Positions 25,488 through 35,282 of a stretch of DNA of 64,000 bases are shown here, in pieces. The first letter of the stretch is position 1. Every line of letters begins with the position of its first letter. The notes below the pieces were generated by a model that saw only the letters and a list, made by a program, of their open reading frames with translations, did not search any database and was not told the origin of the DNA. The position numbers were made by a program, and so were the translations under genes. The stretch spans positions 1 through 64,000 of the forward strand of contig OW818676.1 of the NCBI GenBank assembly GCA_942493235.1, given 5' to 3'. This DNA comes from ENR-C587 sp942493235 (GTDB lineage Bacteria > Bacteroidota > Ignavibacteria > Kapaibacteriales > UBA2268).

Positions 25488-26099
25488 ATGGAAAATACAA
25501 AAGTAATAGGAATAACCGGCGGATTTTCAAGCGGAAAATCTACAGTTGCACGATATGTAGCAGAGCTTGGCTTTACTGTGATTTTTACTGATGATTTAGC
25601 TAAGGAATTGATGTCAAATTCACAGGAAATACGAACTAAAATAGAAACAGAATTCGGCAAGAATTCTTATACTGTAAACAGCGAATTAAATAGAGATTAT
25701 CTTGCCGATATTGTATTTGCCGATACGCCTGAAGCTATTAAAAACTTAGACAAGTTAGACTCAATTGTTCACCCCTCCGTGATAGATGCAATGATAGAGC
25801 TTACTGAACAATACGAGCAGGAAGGCAAGGAATTTGTTTTTATTGAAAGTGCATTGATTTATGAATTAGAGCTTGATGAAGGCTTCGACTATGTAATCTG
25901 TGTTAATTCTAACGAAGAGAATTGTATCAAACGAACTGTTGAGAATCGAGGCATATCTCAAAAGCAAGCCGAGCAAAGGCTAAAAAGCCAAATGTCCTTG
26001 ACTGAGAAATGCGGGCTTGCTGATTTTGTAATTGAGAATAATAAAGGTATAGAGGAATTAAAATTAGCAGTCGATATGGTATTAAGTTTTATTTTGTGA
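25488..26099 (+). CDS. coaE: Dephospho-CoA kinase
   Basis: A 203-residue P-loop kinase phosphorylating dephospho-CoA, the last step of CoA synthesis. Walker A is GITGGFSSGKSTVAR (residues 8-22). The family's DDLAKEL, IVHPSVI, FIESALIYE and CVNSNEENCIKR (LID/base region) blocks are present in order. The start has no visible Shine-Dalgarno sequence. The preceding pathway enzyme gene coaD lies 27 kb away in the same window and is not linked in an operon. Confidence 0.95.
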   Translation: MENTKVIGITGGFSSGKSTVARYVAELGFTVIFTDDLAKELMSNSQEIRTKIETEFGKNSYTVNSELNRDYLADIVFADTPEAIKNLDKLDSIVHPSVIDAMIELTEQYEQEGKEFVFIESALIYELELDEGFDYVICVNSNEENCIKRTVENRGISQKQAEQRLKSQMSLTEKCGLADFVIENNKGIEELKLAVDMVLSFIL

Positions 26100-26240
26100 T
26101 AGTAAATTATAACAATTGATTTCAGTTCAACTACCAATGCTAATCTATGTTAATGGTTGAATCGGGACTATCCGAATAGTATTGCTAAATAATTAAGACT
26201 ATTTGCAAAACATAAATTAGTATAATTTGCGTCAAGACAA

Positions 26241-26372
26241 GAGCTTGTCTAAAATTAATAGTATTGCCAAATCGTCATTCTGAATGAAACGAAGTATCTT
26301 GAATTATGAATATTTAGCTTTATCTGGATTCTTCACTTCGTTCCTAATGACATAGTTCCAACTATTAATTTC
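26241..26372. repeat. Dispersed palindromic repeat, GTCATTCTGA type (copy 4)
   Basis: The left end GAGCTTGTCTAAAATTAATA and the core ATCGTCATTCTGAATGAAAC are clear; the right end is degenerate (GACATAGTTCCAACTATTAATTT). A second decayed half-copy, GTCATGTTGAGCGTAGCGAA to GCGTTCAGAATGAC, follows at 26380-26460. Both lie directly left of the IS element. Confidence 0.7.
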
Positions 26373-26577
26373 AAAAAAAGGTCATGTTGAGCGTAGCGAA
26401 ACATCCAGCCTTCTGTAACTAATTGGTATATAATGGATTCTTCACTGCGTTCAGAATGACTTTTGTCATTATTTAACGGAACTTCCGCTCGTCATATTGC
26501 AATAAGTAACTAATCTACCAACAGATAAGTGTATTTTTGTTTAAATATACGTAGGCATTTTTATTAATGATAAATAA

Positions 26578-26608
26578 TTTGTATATAAAATATTTATGCT
26601 TATATTTG
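26578..26608 (+). promoter_or_regulatory. Bacteroidota-type promoter of the transposase gene
   Basis: TTTG at 26578-26581, a 19-base spacer and TATATTTG at 26601-26608 are an exact match to the consensus, 30 bp before the transposase ATG. Confidence 0.75.
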
Positions 26609-26637
26609 TAAGCATTGTATTTTATTTGGAGATTATT

Positions 26638-28275
26638 ATGTACGTTTCTAGAATTGCTAACAATAATAAATCTGAGAAAACTAAATATACAAGCCTGATA
26701 AGAGAATCTTACAGGGAGAATGGGAAAGTTAAGACAAGAGTTATTTGTAATATATCGCATCTACCCGAAGATGAAATTTTAGCTATTGAATTTGCCTTGA
26801 AAAACAGAGGCGATGTCTCAAAATATTTAAAAGTCAAAGAATCAAGCCAAGTCTATAAAAGCGTCGGAGCAGTTCAGCTAATTTATGAAATATTAAAGAA
26901 ATTTGGTGTGCATAAAGCTTTAGGCTCTAAATTAGAAGGCAAGCTTGCTCTAATGCAAATAATATCAAGAGTTATTAATCAAGGTTCTTGTTTGTCAACA
27001 ATCCGCTATACATCAAATCAAGCATTATGCGAAGTGCTCAACATTCAAGAAAAAATCAGTGAAGACAGTTTATATGACAATCTTTCATGGCTATCATCAA
27101 ATCAATCGAAAATCGAAGTCAAATTATTTAACGAGCGATTTAAAGGTTCTAAGCCAACATTATTTTTATATGATGTAACAAGCAGTTACTTCGAAGGTGA
27201 ACATAATGATTTGGCAGAATGGGGCTATAATCGAGACAAAAAGAAAGGTAAAAAGCAAGTAGTTGCGGGATTATTGTGTGATGAAGACGGATATCCGTTA
27301 TCAATAGAGCTGTTTGAAGGCAACACACTTGATTATCAAACATTTGGTAATCAGATTAAAAAAGTAGTCGAGAAGTTTAAATGCGAATATGTAACCTTTG
27401 TCGGAGACAGAGGTATGATTAAATCAAAGCAAGTAGATGAAATTACTGAAAATGATTTTTATTATATAACTGCAATAACCAAACCGCAGATTCAAACACT
27501 GTTAAATTCCGGTATAATAGAAATGAGCCTTTTTGATACTGAATTAAAAGAAGTAGAAAATAATGGCGTTCGTTATGTATTAAGACGTAATCCGCAACGT
27601 ACTTTAGAAATACGTAGGTCAAGAAAGCAAAAGAGAGAAAAATTAGAAAGTTTTTTAAAAGAAAAAAATGATTATTTAGAAATGCACTCTAAAGCCTGTG
27701 TCGATGTAGCTAAAAAAAACGTAGATGAAAAAATAAAGAAGCTAAAATTAGATAGCTATTTATCTGTAGATGTATCAAAAGATAATAATCGTAAATTAGC
27801 AGTCTTTATCGATGAGCAGTTACTTGCAGAATTATCTTTACTCGACGGATGCTATATAATTAAGACAAATTTACCGACTACAGTTGATAAAGAAATTATT
27901 CACAGCAGATACAAGGACTTATCAAAAGTAGAAACAGCATTTAAGAATATGAAGACAGAAGTTCTTGAATTAAGACCTTGGTTCGTTCAGACAGAAGCGA
28001 GCACTCGCGGACACGCGTTTGTTGTCATGCTTGCATATTTAGTAATTAAGTATTTGAGAAATAACTGGAAAATATTTGGAATTCCCGTGGCTGAGGCTAT
28101 TGACTCATTTAATAATCTATCAATTATCGAAGAAACTTACAAGACTGGAGAAAAGATTTATGTAATACCGGAGCCAAATAATAAGATGAAACAACTACTG
28201 GAGGCAATTAATGTTAAATTGCCAACTACATTACCACATATCAAAATAAATGTAGTCAGTAGAAAATTAAAGTAA
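26638..28275 (+). CDS. IS1634 (IS4-like) family DDE transposase
   Basis: A 545-residue transposase of the IS1634 group. The first catalytic Asp is in LFLYDVTSSYFEG (about residue 179), followed by GYNRDKKKGKKQVVAGLL. The second Asp is in VTFVGDRGMIKS (about 258). The Glu of the C-terminal Y-x-x-L-x-x-V-E-x-A-F-x-x-M-K block is in DLSKVETAFKNMK (about 435). The frame is unbroken and full-length, so it may be active. The start is the ATG at 26638, just after a perfect promoter; the open frame runs 14 codons further upstream only by chance. TTGGAG precedes the ATG. Confidence 0.9.
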   Translation: MYVSRIANNNKSEKTKYTSLIRESYRENGKVKTRVICNISHLPEDEILAIEFALKNRGDVSKYLKVKESSQVYKSVGAVQLIYEILKKFGVHKALGSKLEGKLALMQIISRVINQGSCLSTIRYTSNQALCEVLNIQEKISEDSLYDNLSWLSSNQSKIEVKLFNERFKGSKPTLFLYDVTSSYFEGEHNDLAEWGYNRDKKKGKKQVVAGLLCDEDGYPLSIELFEGNTLDYQTFGNQIKKVVEKFKCEYVTFVGDRGMIKSKQVDEITENDFYYITAITKPQIQTLLNSGIIEMSLFDTELKEVENNGVRYVLRRNPQRTLEIRRSRKQKREKLESFLKEKNDYLEMHSKACVDVAKKNVDEKIKKLKLDSYLSVDVSKDNNRKLAVFIDEQLLAELSLLDGCYIIKTNLPTTVDKEIIHSRYKDLSKVETAFKNMKTEVLELRPWFVQTEASTRGHAFVVMLAYLVIKYLRNNWKIFGIPVAEAIDSFNNLSIIEETYKTGEKIYVIPEPNNKMKQLLEAINVKLPTTLPHIKINVVSRKLK

Positions 28276-28436
28276 TATCATTTTAACTAATTTATATTAC
28301 ATATACTTAGATGCTGTTCTTGCCTTGTTTATTTCCGGAACTTCCGATTTAAGTTATTCAACAGGCTCATAGCCACTATCCCCTATCCCCTATCTCCAAA
28401 CCCCGACCCCCGAAAATAGCGAACTTCAGTCAAACC

Positions 28437-31400
28437 CTATTTTGGAATTGAAAATATGAAACTAGACCCGGTGTTTTCATTACTTTCTACTCGGAGACTG
28501 CCACTATTTAGTTCTACATATTCTTTACATAATAAAAGACCTATGCCGGTGCTGGTTTCATTTGCAGTACCTTGGCGAATAGTTTTCTGACTAATATTGA
28601 ATAATTTCGATTTCAAATCCTCACTCATGCCAATACCGGTATCTCTGATTTCAATAATAGCATCATTAATATTCTCGGTGATATTAATATAAATATTCCC
28701 ACCTGAATTAGTAAATTTTACAGCATTTGATAATAGATTTCTGATTACGGTATTTATTGTGTTTTTGTCAAATTTCAAATAAACATCTTTAACTTGGTCA
28801 AAGTGTATATTGATTGCTTTAATATCGGCTCTTGCTTTGATAATATTAATGTTACTACTTATCAAAGTGTTAATCATCTGAGTTTCTTTGACTAATTCTA
28901 TCGAGGTTTTTTTGATTCGCGTCCATTCAAGCAAATTTTCTAAAAGAGCGTATAAACTATTGGCGGACTCCTGCATCCTATGAGAAATTTCTTGAATTTC
29001 GGTAATGGATAACTCGTCCATTTCTTCTGCCATTATGCGAGTATATCCTAAAAATCCGGTAAAAGGACTCCGCAAATCATGAGCTATAATTGAGAAAAAC
29101 TTATCTTTTTCTTTTAAAGTATTCTCTAATTCTATTTTTGTATTTTCTAATTCTTCAATCAATGAATTCTTTTGCAAAAGATTTACTTGCATTAGTTCTT
29201 TGTTTTCAATTTCAAGCTTTAGCAATTCCTGAATTTTTACATCAGTTCTTTTTTTATCGGCAACTTTCCAAACAGCGTCCATCAGAATAGTAAGCTGAAG
29301 AATATCAGTGTCATCATAATCAGATTCTTTGTTGCCCACCCCGACAACTGATTCAATTTTACCATTATTGAAAATCGGTATAGTTAAAAATTTAAATAGT
29401 GGTGCATGCCCTTCCGGATAGCCCTTCTTTAGCTCATTATGAGCAGTGAAATCATTAATCATGATTGGTTTACGCTGGCGGACGGCTTCTCCCCAAATCC
29501 CTGTTTTATCAAGATCATATTCAGATAATTTTTCTTGAATTGTACAGACTTTCATTACTTCTTTTGACCAGCTATTAAGAGTAAAAAGTTTTTCCCCTTC
29601 ATCATAATAATAAATATAACCAATTTTGCTTTTTGTTAGTTCAATTGCCTGCCCAAGAGCAAAGTCCAAAAAGTCTTGTAAATTATCGCCTGAGTATTCA
29701 AGTACACTAATAATACTATTTAATCTTGATACAAAGAGGGACTGTTGAGTTTCATTATACTTTCTTTGTGTAATGTCTTCTTTAATAGCAATAAAATTTG
29801 TTATATATTCGGATTTATCCTTAATTGGAGAAATCGAGACAGATTCCCAATAGAATTCACCATTTTTCTTTACATTTTGCAGTTCTCCGGTCCAAGAATT
29901 ACCACTTAGCAGAGTTTCCCATAATTTTTCATATACTTCTGTAGTCATTTTACCGGATTTCAGAATCCGAGTGTTTTGTCCAATTACTTCTTCGATTGTG
30001 TAACCGGTAATTTCACAGAATTTAGGATTCACATATTCAATATCGCCATTTGAATTGGTAATAACTATTGAAACCGGACTGTTATCTATTCCTTTTCTCA
30101 GTTTTTTAATTTCATTTTCTGCTTCTACGCGGTAGCTAATATCTCTATCGACAATTAAGTAGCCAATTGGCTCGCGGTCTGCACCTAAGAGTAATTCAGC
30201 ATTAGCTTCTATAGGGATTAATTGTCCATCTGGATTAACAATATGATACGCATCGGGACCGGTAGAAATACCCCTCTCAAGCAATTTTAAATTGCCATAC
30301 GCCCTTTGATAGTCAGCTTCAACCAAAAATTCTTTTATATTATGACCTAATAATTCATCTTTAGACTTAAATCCAAACTGCTTAAAGACTTCATTGGGAA
30401 GCATTATAATAGTACCATCTAAGTCTGTAACATAGACAAAATCCGGTATGGCTTTAAGTAGTGTAAATAAATATTCTTCGCTTTTTCTGAGCTTTTCTTC
30501 TCCGTTTTTCTGTAAAGTAATATCATCAAAAGTAGCAAACACTTGAAACGGTTTTTTCGAATCAACTTTAAATTGAGGAATAGCATTTACTTTTAACCAT
30601 TTATGGATATTTTTCGAAGCATTATAAATACGCATGACATAATTATGAACCGGTTTTCCGGTTCTAAGAGCTATCATAGCCGGATGGTTACTCCCTAATA
30701 ATTCAGTTCCGTCTTCATTTATTGATTGCCAGTCATTGTCTTCAGATGTTTTATGGATTAATTCTTCTGCTGTTCTGCCCAAGATTAATTCTGCAGATGG
30801 GTTAGCTTTGATTATATTTCCTTGAGCATCTTGATAAACTACTCCCGGAGTCATTGATTCAAATAATGATTTGTATTGGCTTAAAGTATCAGATAGCAAT
30901 TCTGCTTGTTTTCTTTTGTCAGTAATATCAACTATTTTCAATAGAAAACATAAGCCGAGGTCTTCGACAGTTATCGGTATAAACGTAAGGTCTAAATAGA
31001 TTTGACCGCTTTTATTTGTTTCATAAGATGAGAATTCGGCTACTTTGTCAAAATCATATTGAATTTCAATATTTACTATTTCTTTATTTATTATTCGAGA
31101 TTTAATATCCATATTGATATACTTATCATCAAAAAAAGTATAATTATCTTTTATCTCTTTTACTCCAAAAATATCTTTTGCGGTCTGGTTAATTTCTAAA
31201 ATATTGCCTGTAGAATTAAAAAGTAAAATTCCGAATGGTGAATTATTAAATATTGCATGAAATTTCTGGTTGCTCATTTTGAGCTGCTTATCATATTCGA
31301 TGATTTTACTAATATCGTTTATAGAGGTCAATATATATTTGTTATTATCAAGTTCAAATAGACTTAATGAAATAATACAATCTATATAAGTGCCTTGATT

Positions 31401-31997
31401 TGACCTTATTTTAACATCAATTGCCTTAATTATTCCATTTTTTAATAGTGTTGCTACCACCTCTTCACGATTGTAATTTGAAAATTCACTGATAAAACTT
31501 ATTACTCGCTCACCGATAATTTGCTCTCTTTTATATTCGAAAAGGTCTAAGCCACTATCGTTGATGTCAATTATGGTACCATCAAATACCGAACTTAATA
31601 GCATAGGTATCGAATTCCGATAAAATACTTTTCTAAACATTTCCTCGCTTGCAGAGGGTTTGTTGATTTCAATAAAAATCAAAACAATTGTAGTTTCGCT
31701 TTCGTTTCTATTTTTTATTGCTTTTACTTTGAATATGCTTTCGGAATTTCCAATAATGCTAAGCTTACCGACTAAAGTGTTATTATTTGAATTAAAAAAT
31801 ATATCTATAGTGCGATTGTTATCATAGCTGGGAGTAAAAATTTCGAATATATTTCTATGCTGCAAATTCTTAATATGCTGCTCGATATAATCAAGCATAC
31901 TTTGATTGATTCCGATTATTTTACCTGACTTATCAATTAGCAGGGCTAAATCAGAAATTGAATTAAAAAGTGTTAAAAAACTATCAAGTTTATCCAT
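28437..31997 (-). CDS. Multi-PAS/GAF sensor histidine kinase
   Basis: An 1186-residue kinase with no transmembrane segment or signal peptide, so cytoplasmic sensing. By eye there are six PAS-like units (about residues 1-115, 118-235, 240-370, 375-500, 505-630, 635-760), a GAF domain (about 775-920), a coiled coil (about 930-965), a HisKA domain with FFSIIAHDLRSPFTGF (His near 972) and an HATPase domain ending the protein. N, G1 and G2 boxes are seen (NLLSNAVKF, DTGIGM, TGIGLLL). PAS unit 6 (ITGYTIEEVIG) is the most typical. No receiver or output domain is attached. It starts 33 bp after the receiver-kinase gene on the same strand, so the two are probably an operon and partners. Confidence 0.9.
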   Translation of the reverse strand: MDKLDSFLTLFNSISDLALLIDKSGKIIGINQSMLDYIEQHIKNLQHRNIFEIFTPSYDNNRTIDIFFNSNNNTLVGKLSIIGNSESIFKVKAIKNRNESETTIVLIFIEINKPSASEEMFRKVFYRNSIPMLLSSVFDGTIIDINDSGLDLFEYKREQIIGERVISFISEFSNYNREEVVATLLKNGIIKAIDVKIRSNQGTYIDCIISLSLFELDNNKYILTSINDISKIIEYDKQLKMSNQKFHAIFNNSPFGILLFNSTGNILEINQTAKDIFGVKEIKDNYTFFDDKYINMDIKSRIINKEIVNIEIQYDFDKVAEFSSYETNKSGQIYLDLTFIPITVEDLGLCFLLKIVDITDKRKQAELLSDTLSQYKSLFESMTPGVVYQDAQGNIIKANPSAELILGRTAEELIHKTSEDNDWQSINEDGTELLGSNHPAMIALRTGKPVHNYVMRIYNASKNIHKWLKVNAIPQFKVDSKKPFQVFATFDDITLQKNGEEKLRKSEEYLFTLLKAIPDFVYVTDLDGTIIMLPNEVFKQFGFKSKDELLGHNIKEFLVEADYQRAYGNLKLLERGISTGPDAYHIVNPDGQLIPIEANAELLLGADREPIGYLIVDRDISYRVEAENEIKKLRKGIDNSPVSIVITNSNGDIEYVNPKFCEITGYTIEEVIGQNTRILKSGKMTTEVYEKLWETLLSGNSWTGELQNVKKNGEFYWESVSISPIKDKSEYITNFIAIKEDITQRKYNETQQSLFVSRLNSIISVLEYSGDNLQDFLDFALGQAIELTKSKIGYIYYYDEGEKLFTLNSWSKEVMKVCTIQEKLSEYDLDKTGIWGEAVRQRKPIMINDFTAHNELKKGYPEGHAPLFKFLTIPIFNNGKIESVVGVGNKESDYDDTDILQLTILMDAVWKVADKKRTDVKIQELLKLEIENKELMQVNLLQKNSLIEELENTKIELENTLKEKDKFFSIIAHDLRSPFTGFLGYTRIMAEEMDELSITEIQEISHRMQESANSLYALLENLLEWTRIKKTSIELVKETQMINTLISSNINIIKARADIKAINIHFDQVKDVYLKFDKNTINTVIRNLLSNAVKFTNSGGNIYINITENINDAIIEIRDTGIGMSEDLKSKLFNISQKTIRQGTANETSTGIGLLLCKEYVELNSGSLRVESNENTGSSFIFSIPK

Positions 31998-32030
31998 TTG
32001 GTAAATTCCTTATTTGAGGAATATATTGAA

Positions 32031-33182
32031 TTATTTGTATTTTTTTAATGTAAAAAATACCGTAGTTCCAACTTCCAATTCTGATTCAATCCATAGACGA
32101 CCGTTGCTTTTCTCAACGAATTCTTTTACTAATAGCAAGCCCAATCCGGAGCCTTGTTCGTTATTAGTTCCGTGTGTAGAAACCTTTGAATCTAAACGGA
32201 AAATTTTCTCTTGATTATCGGGATTTATTCCTACACCTGTATCCTTAACATATATTGTAATTTCATCATCGCTGCTCGAGCCGATACCGATAAATATTTT
32301 ACCGTTTTTATTCGTAAATTTTATAGCGTTTGAAATTAAATTTCTTAGTATTGTGTTGAGTGCATTATTGTCTGAAATAACAATATTTCCAGTCTCAATC
32401 AACTCTATCAGTTGAATTTGTTTCTCATTAGCAGTTTCTTTTAATACCATAAAGCAACGGTTTACAGCATCTTTTATATCAATTTTAATAGGATCAAATT
32501 GCATACCGCCCATTTGTGAACGCGACCAATCAAGTAAGTTTTCCAGAAAGTTAAATAGCTTTTTTGCTGCTTTATTCATACTCATCGCAATCTGTTCCAA
32601 ATCGGGTTTCTTTAAATTGTTTTGCTCATCGATTAATAATTGGCTTAAACCTAAAAACCCGGTAAACGGGCTTCTCAAGTCATGAGATATTATTGAGAAA
32701 AACTTGTCTTTACTGGCATTGAGCAACTTTAACTCTTCTCTATTTTGCTCTAATTCTTCGGTATATTTAAGGATTTTATCTCTAGATTTTTTTAATTCTA
32801 CATGCGTTTTGACCCTACTTATTAATTCGGCTCCGTTAAATGGTTTGGTTATATAATCGACTGCACCCAGCATAAGCCCTTTTACTATATCCTCTTGCTC
32901 TGCTTTACCTGTGATAAATATTATCGGAATATCTTTAAGCCTTTCATCGGCTTTGATAATTTTGCAGACTTCAAAGCCGTCTAATTCCGGCATCATAATA
33001 TCCAATAGAATTAAATCAGGAGTAGTAGTCTCCAGAACCGCAAGTGATTCTTTACCGTTAGCAGCAAAAGCGATTTGATAGCCTTCAAGATTTAAAATAC
33101 TGCTTAATACTTGTAAATTTTTAGGAATATCATCAACTATAAGTATTAAAGGATTTTCTTGTGTGATTTCTGTATCTCCCAT
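32031..33182 (-). CDS. Response-regulator receiver / histidine kinase hybrid
   Basis: A 383-residue protein with an N-terminal receiver (about 10-125: ILIVDDIPKN; phospho-acceptor Asp in LILLDIMMPELDGFEV; Lys in DYITKPF), a short coiled coil, a HisKA domain with FFSIISHDLRSPFTGF (about 163-230) and a C-terminal HATPase (ISNAIKF, DTGVGI, GSGLGLLL). A receiver at the N-terminus means its kinase is probably controlled by an upstream phosphodonor, perhaps the PAS kinase encoded immediately downstream. It has no DNA-binding domain. It is the first gene of the two-gene signalling unit. A close architectural twin is encoded at 37348. Confidence 0.92.
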   Translation of the reverse strand: MGDTEITQENPLILIVDDIPKNLQVLSSILNLEGYQIAFAANGKESLAVLETTTPDLILLDIMMPELDGFEVCKIIKADERLKDIPIIFITGKAEQEDIVKGLMLGAVDYITKPFNGAELISRVKTHVELKKSRDKILKYTEELEQNREELKLLNASKDKFFSIISHDLRSPFTGFLGLSQLLIDEQNNLKKPDLEQIAMSMNKAAKKLFNFLENLLDWSRSQMGGMQFDPIKIDIKDAVNRCFMVLKETANEKQIQLIELIETGNIVISDNNALNTILRNLISNAIKFTNKNGKIFIGIGSSSDDEITIYVKDTGVGINPDNQEKIFRLDSKVSTHGTNNEQGSGLGLLLVKEFVEKSNGRLWIESELEVGTTVFFTLKKYK

Positions 33183-33346
33183 AGATTGCTCAATTGAATA
33201 TGTAAAAAATTATAGTCGTATGTTATTTTGTTTTATTTGATATTTTTATATTATATTTTTTAACAAAATTGAGGTTAATTAATAGTTTGAGGCAGCCTAA
33301 CAATTTCAATATTCCAATATTTATACTTCAACCCGGTATTATATTA

Positions 33347-33597
33347 GCCTGTTGCAAAACTATCAAAAGACAACAAATATTATTGCCAGTTCCATTCAAC
33401 CCCACGCTTCAGAGGCTGTGTAAAAACGGAAATTTGTAATTTACGTACGATTGAAAAATAGAATAAGTACCTATCAACCTGACGGTTAACCGTCAGGTTG
33501 CATTAGAGTAAAATGATTTAATTCGAGTATTTATACAGCCTCTTAACCCTCTGATTGAATTACCCATAAATGAATTAATTCGAGTATTGCAACAGTC
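33347..33597. repeat. Three-layer nested repeat
   Basis: Outermost ends GCCTGTTGCAAAAC (33347-33360) and GTATTGCAACAGTC (33584-33597) are inverted with two mismatches. Inside, 33412-33542 has ends GAGGCTGTGTAAAAAC and GTATTTATACAGCCTC. At its centre is the palindrome CAACCTGACGGTTAACCGTC with its closing arm AGGTTG (33478-33500). Just left of the inner element is the half-palindrome CCCCACGCTTCAG. Confidence 0.75.
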
Positions 33598-33734
33598 AAT
33601 ATATATTATACCCAATAGAGAATACTATTATTCGTCAAATAATAATTGGGATTATCCCGAAATTAAGAAAGATAAGCATTAACGGCTTAATCTTTTAGTA
33701 TTATAGACTTATACGCTTGCAGCATAATAGACAA

Positions 33735-34343
33735 ATGATTAAAATTGCTAAAATTTTGAATATCGATAAAAAGTTAGTATTAGCTTCACAATCTCCTCGA
33801 CGTAAAAAATTATTGGAGCAGTTAGGATTTGAATTCGTGATTATTCCTGCCGATATTAACGAAGAAATAGATTTCCATAACTATCAGCCCTATCAGGTAG
33901 CTGAAAAACTTGCCGAAGAAAAAGCAAGAACAATTGCCGAGCAGCTCGATGAGCCTGCCTATATTATAGGAGCAGATACTATTGTAGTGTTAGACGATGT
34001 GATTCTTAACAAGCCTACTGACGAACAAAATGCTTTTGATATGCTGTCATTACTCAGTGATAATACTCACATTGTATATACCGGTATTTCAATTTTCGAA
34101 TCTATTACCCGCAGATATATTACTAAATCCCGAATGACAGAAGTTAGGTTCCGTAAATTAGAAGATAATGAAATTAAAGCATATATTGCCGGAGGCTCGC
34201 CAATGGATAAAGCCGGAAGTTATGGTATCCAAGATGATTTCGGTGCGGTTTTTGTCTCTGATATTAAAGGATGTTATTATAATATTGTCGGGCTGCCGAT
34301 AGAGCTTTTATATTCCACATTAAAGGAATTTGTTAATGTTTGA
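33735..34343 (+). CDS. maf: Maf-like nucleotide pyrophosphatase
   Basis: A 202-residue Maf/HAM1-like protein that hydrolyses nucleoside triphosphates (dTTP/UTP or modified pyrimidines) and is tied to septum control in other bacteria. Motifs seen: LVLASQSPRRKKLLEQLG (residues 15-32), GADTIVVLDD with KPTDEQNAF, and DKAGSYGIQ. The start is set at ATG 33735, without a clear ribosome site. It ends inside the start of the ABC permease gene (ATG within 34336-34343), an 8-base overlap implying translational coupling. Confidence 0.92.
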   Translation: MIKIAKILNIDKKLVLASQSPRRKKLLEQLGFEFVIIPADINEEIDFHNYQPYQVAEKLAEEKARTIAEQLDEPAYIIGADTIVVLDDVILNKPTDEQNAFDMLSLLSDNTHIVYTGISIFESITRRYITKSRMTEVRFRKLEDNEIKAYIAGGSPMDKAGSYGIQDDFGAVFVSDIKGCYYNIVGLPIELLYSTLKEFVNV

Positions 34344-35214
34344 TAAAATCAAAGATAAAGCATTTACTTCTACTTTGATATTACCATGGGTAATTACTTT
34401 CTGTGTATTTTGGCTATATCCGTTGATATATGCCGGATATTTAAGCTTGACAGAATATAACACATTATCGAATACTGCTGTGTTTATTGGATTGGATAAT
34501 TATAAACGCATCCTTTCTGACCCGATTTTTTATAAAGCGATTACCAATACGGCATTGTTTACTTTTGGTACTGTACCGGTAACTACGTGTATTGCCATTA
34601 TATTGGCTATTATGGTTAATACTCGCTTAGGTAGATTCAAAGAATTTCTAAAAACTACATATTTTATACCGTCGGTTACTTCGCTTGTCGTAATTTCTTT
34701 AATATTTATGAATTTGTATTCTCAAGACGGATATGTAAATTCAATGCTGAAAATGTTCAATCTGCCATATCCTGCAAAGGGTTGGCTTCAAGAAACCGGT
34801 ACTTCACTCATTTCGGTTATGATAATGGATATATGGAGTGCAGTAGGATATTACATGATATTATTTTTAGCTGCGTTACAGACTATTCCAAATGATTTGT
34901 ATGATTCTGCCGATTTATCAGGAGCTTCTGCTTGGCAAAAGTTTAAGATGATAACCTTCCCAATGATTAGACCTACTTTGCTTTTTGTAATTATTATAAA
35001 TACAATTAAGTCATTCCAGATATTCACAGAAATTTTGGTAATGACAAAGGGCGGACCTTTAAATTCAACTATGACATTGGTTTACATGGTCTATTCCAAT
35101 GCGTTTGAGAAATCTGATGCTATGGGCTATGCTTCTGCATTAGCATATATAGTATTTATTATTCTCCTAATTTTCACTGTTATACAATATAAAGTTTTAA
35201 AAATCAAGAGTTAA
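34336..35214 (+). CDS. Sugar ABC transporter permease (MalF/UgpA-like), orphan
   Basis: A 292-residue inner-membrane permease with six predicted hydrophobic helices. The cytoplasmic EAA loop, DLYDSADLSGASAWQKFKMI followed by TFPMIRPT (about residue 195), fits the family binding-protein-dependent transport components of the carbohydrate type. The partner permease, ATPase and solute-binding protein normally encoded next door are all absent here; the neighbours are maf and an OmpA protein. AAAGGA precedes the ATG, which overlaps the maf stop by 8 bases. The substrate is unknown, and it may pair with components encoded elsewhere. Confidence 0.88.
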   Translation: MFDKIKDKAFTSTLILPWVITFCVFWLYPLIYAGYLSLTEYNTLSNTAVFIGLDNYKRILSDPIFYKAITNTALFTFGTVPVTTCIAIILAIMVNTRLGRFKEFLKTTYFIPSVTSLVVISLIFMNLYSQDGYVNSMLKMFNLPYPAKGWLQETGTSLISVMIMDIWSAVGYYMILFLAALQTIPNDLYDSADLSGASAWQKFKMITFPMIRPTLLFVIIINTIKSFQIFTEILVMTKGGPLNSTMTLVYMVYSNAFEKSDAMGYASALAYIVFIILLIFTVIQYKVLKIKS

Positions 35215-35282
35215 GCAATGAATATTTAGGAATTTTAAATAATTTGACTTATATTTGGATATAATTTAAAATTGAGGAATAA

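Larger units (their letters stand above)
26477..28346 (+). mobile_element. IS1634-type insertion sequence (ends tentative)
   Basis: The transposase gene is intact. CGGAACTTCCG occurs at 26477-26487 and at 28336-28346 and, being nearly palindromic, could serve as an inverted terminal motif with one mismatch. The proposed unit is about 1.87 kb. No target-site duplication was established. The left flank is dispersed-repeat DNA; the right flank, GTTATTCAACAGGCTC, resembles a repeat outer end, so it may have landed inside a repeat. Confidence 0.5.
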
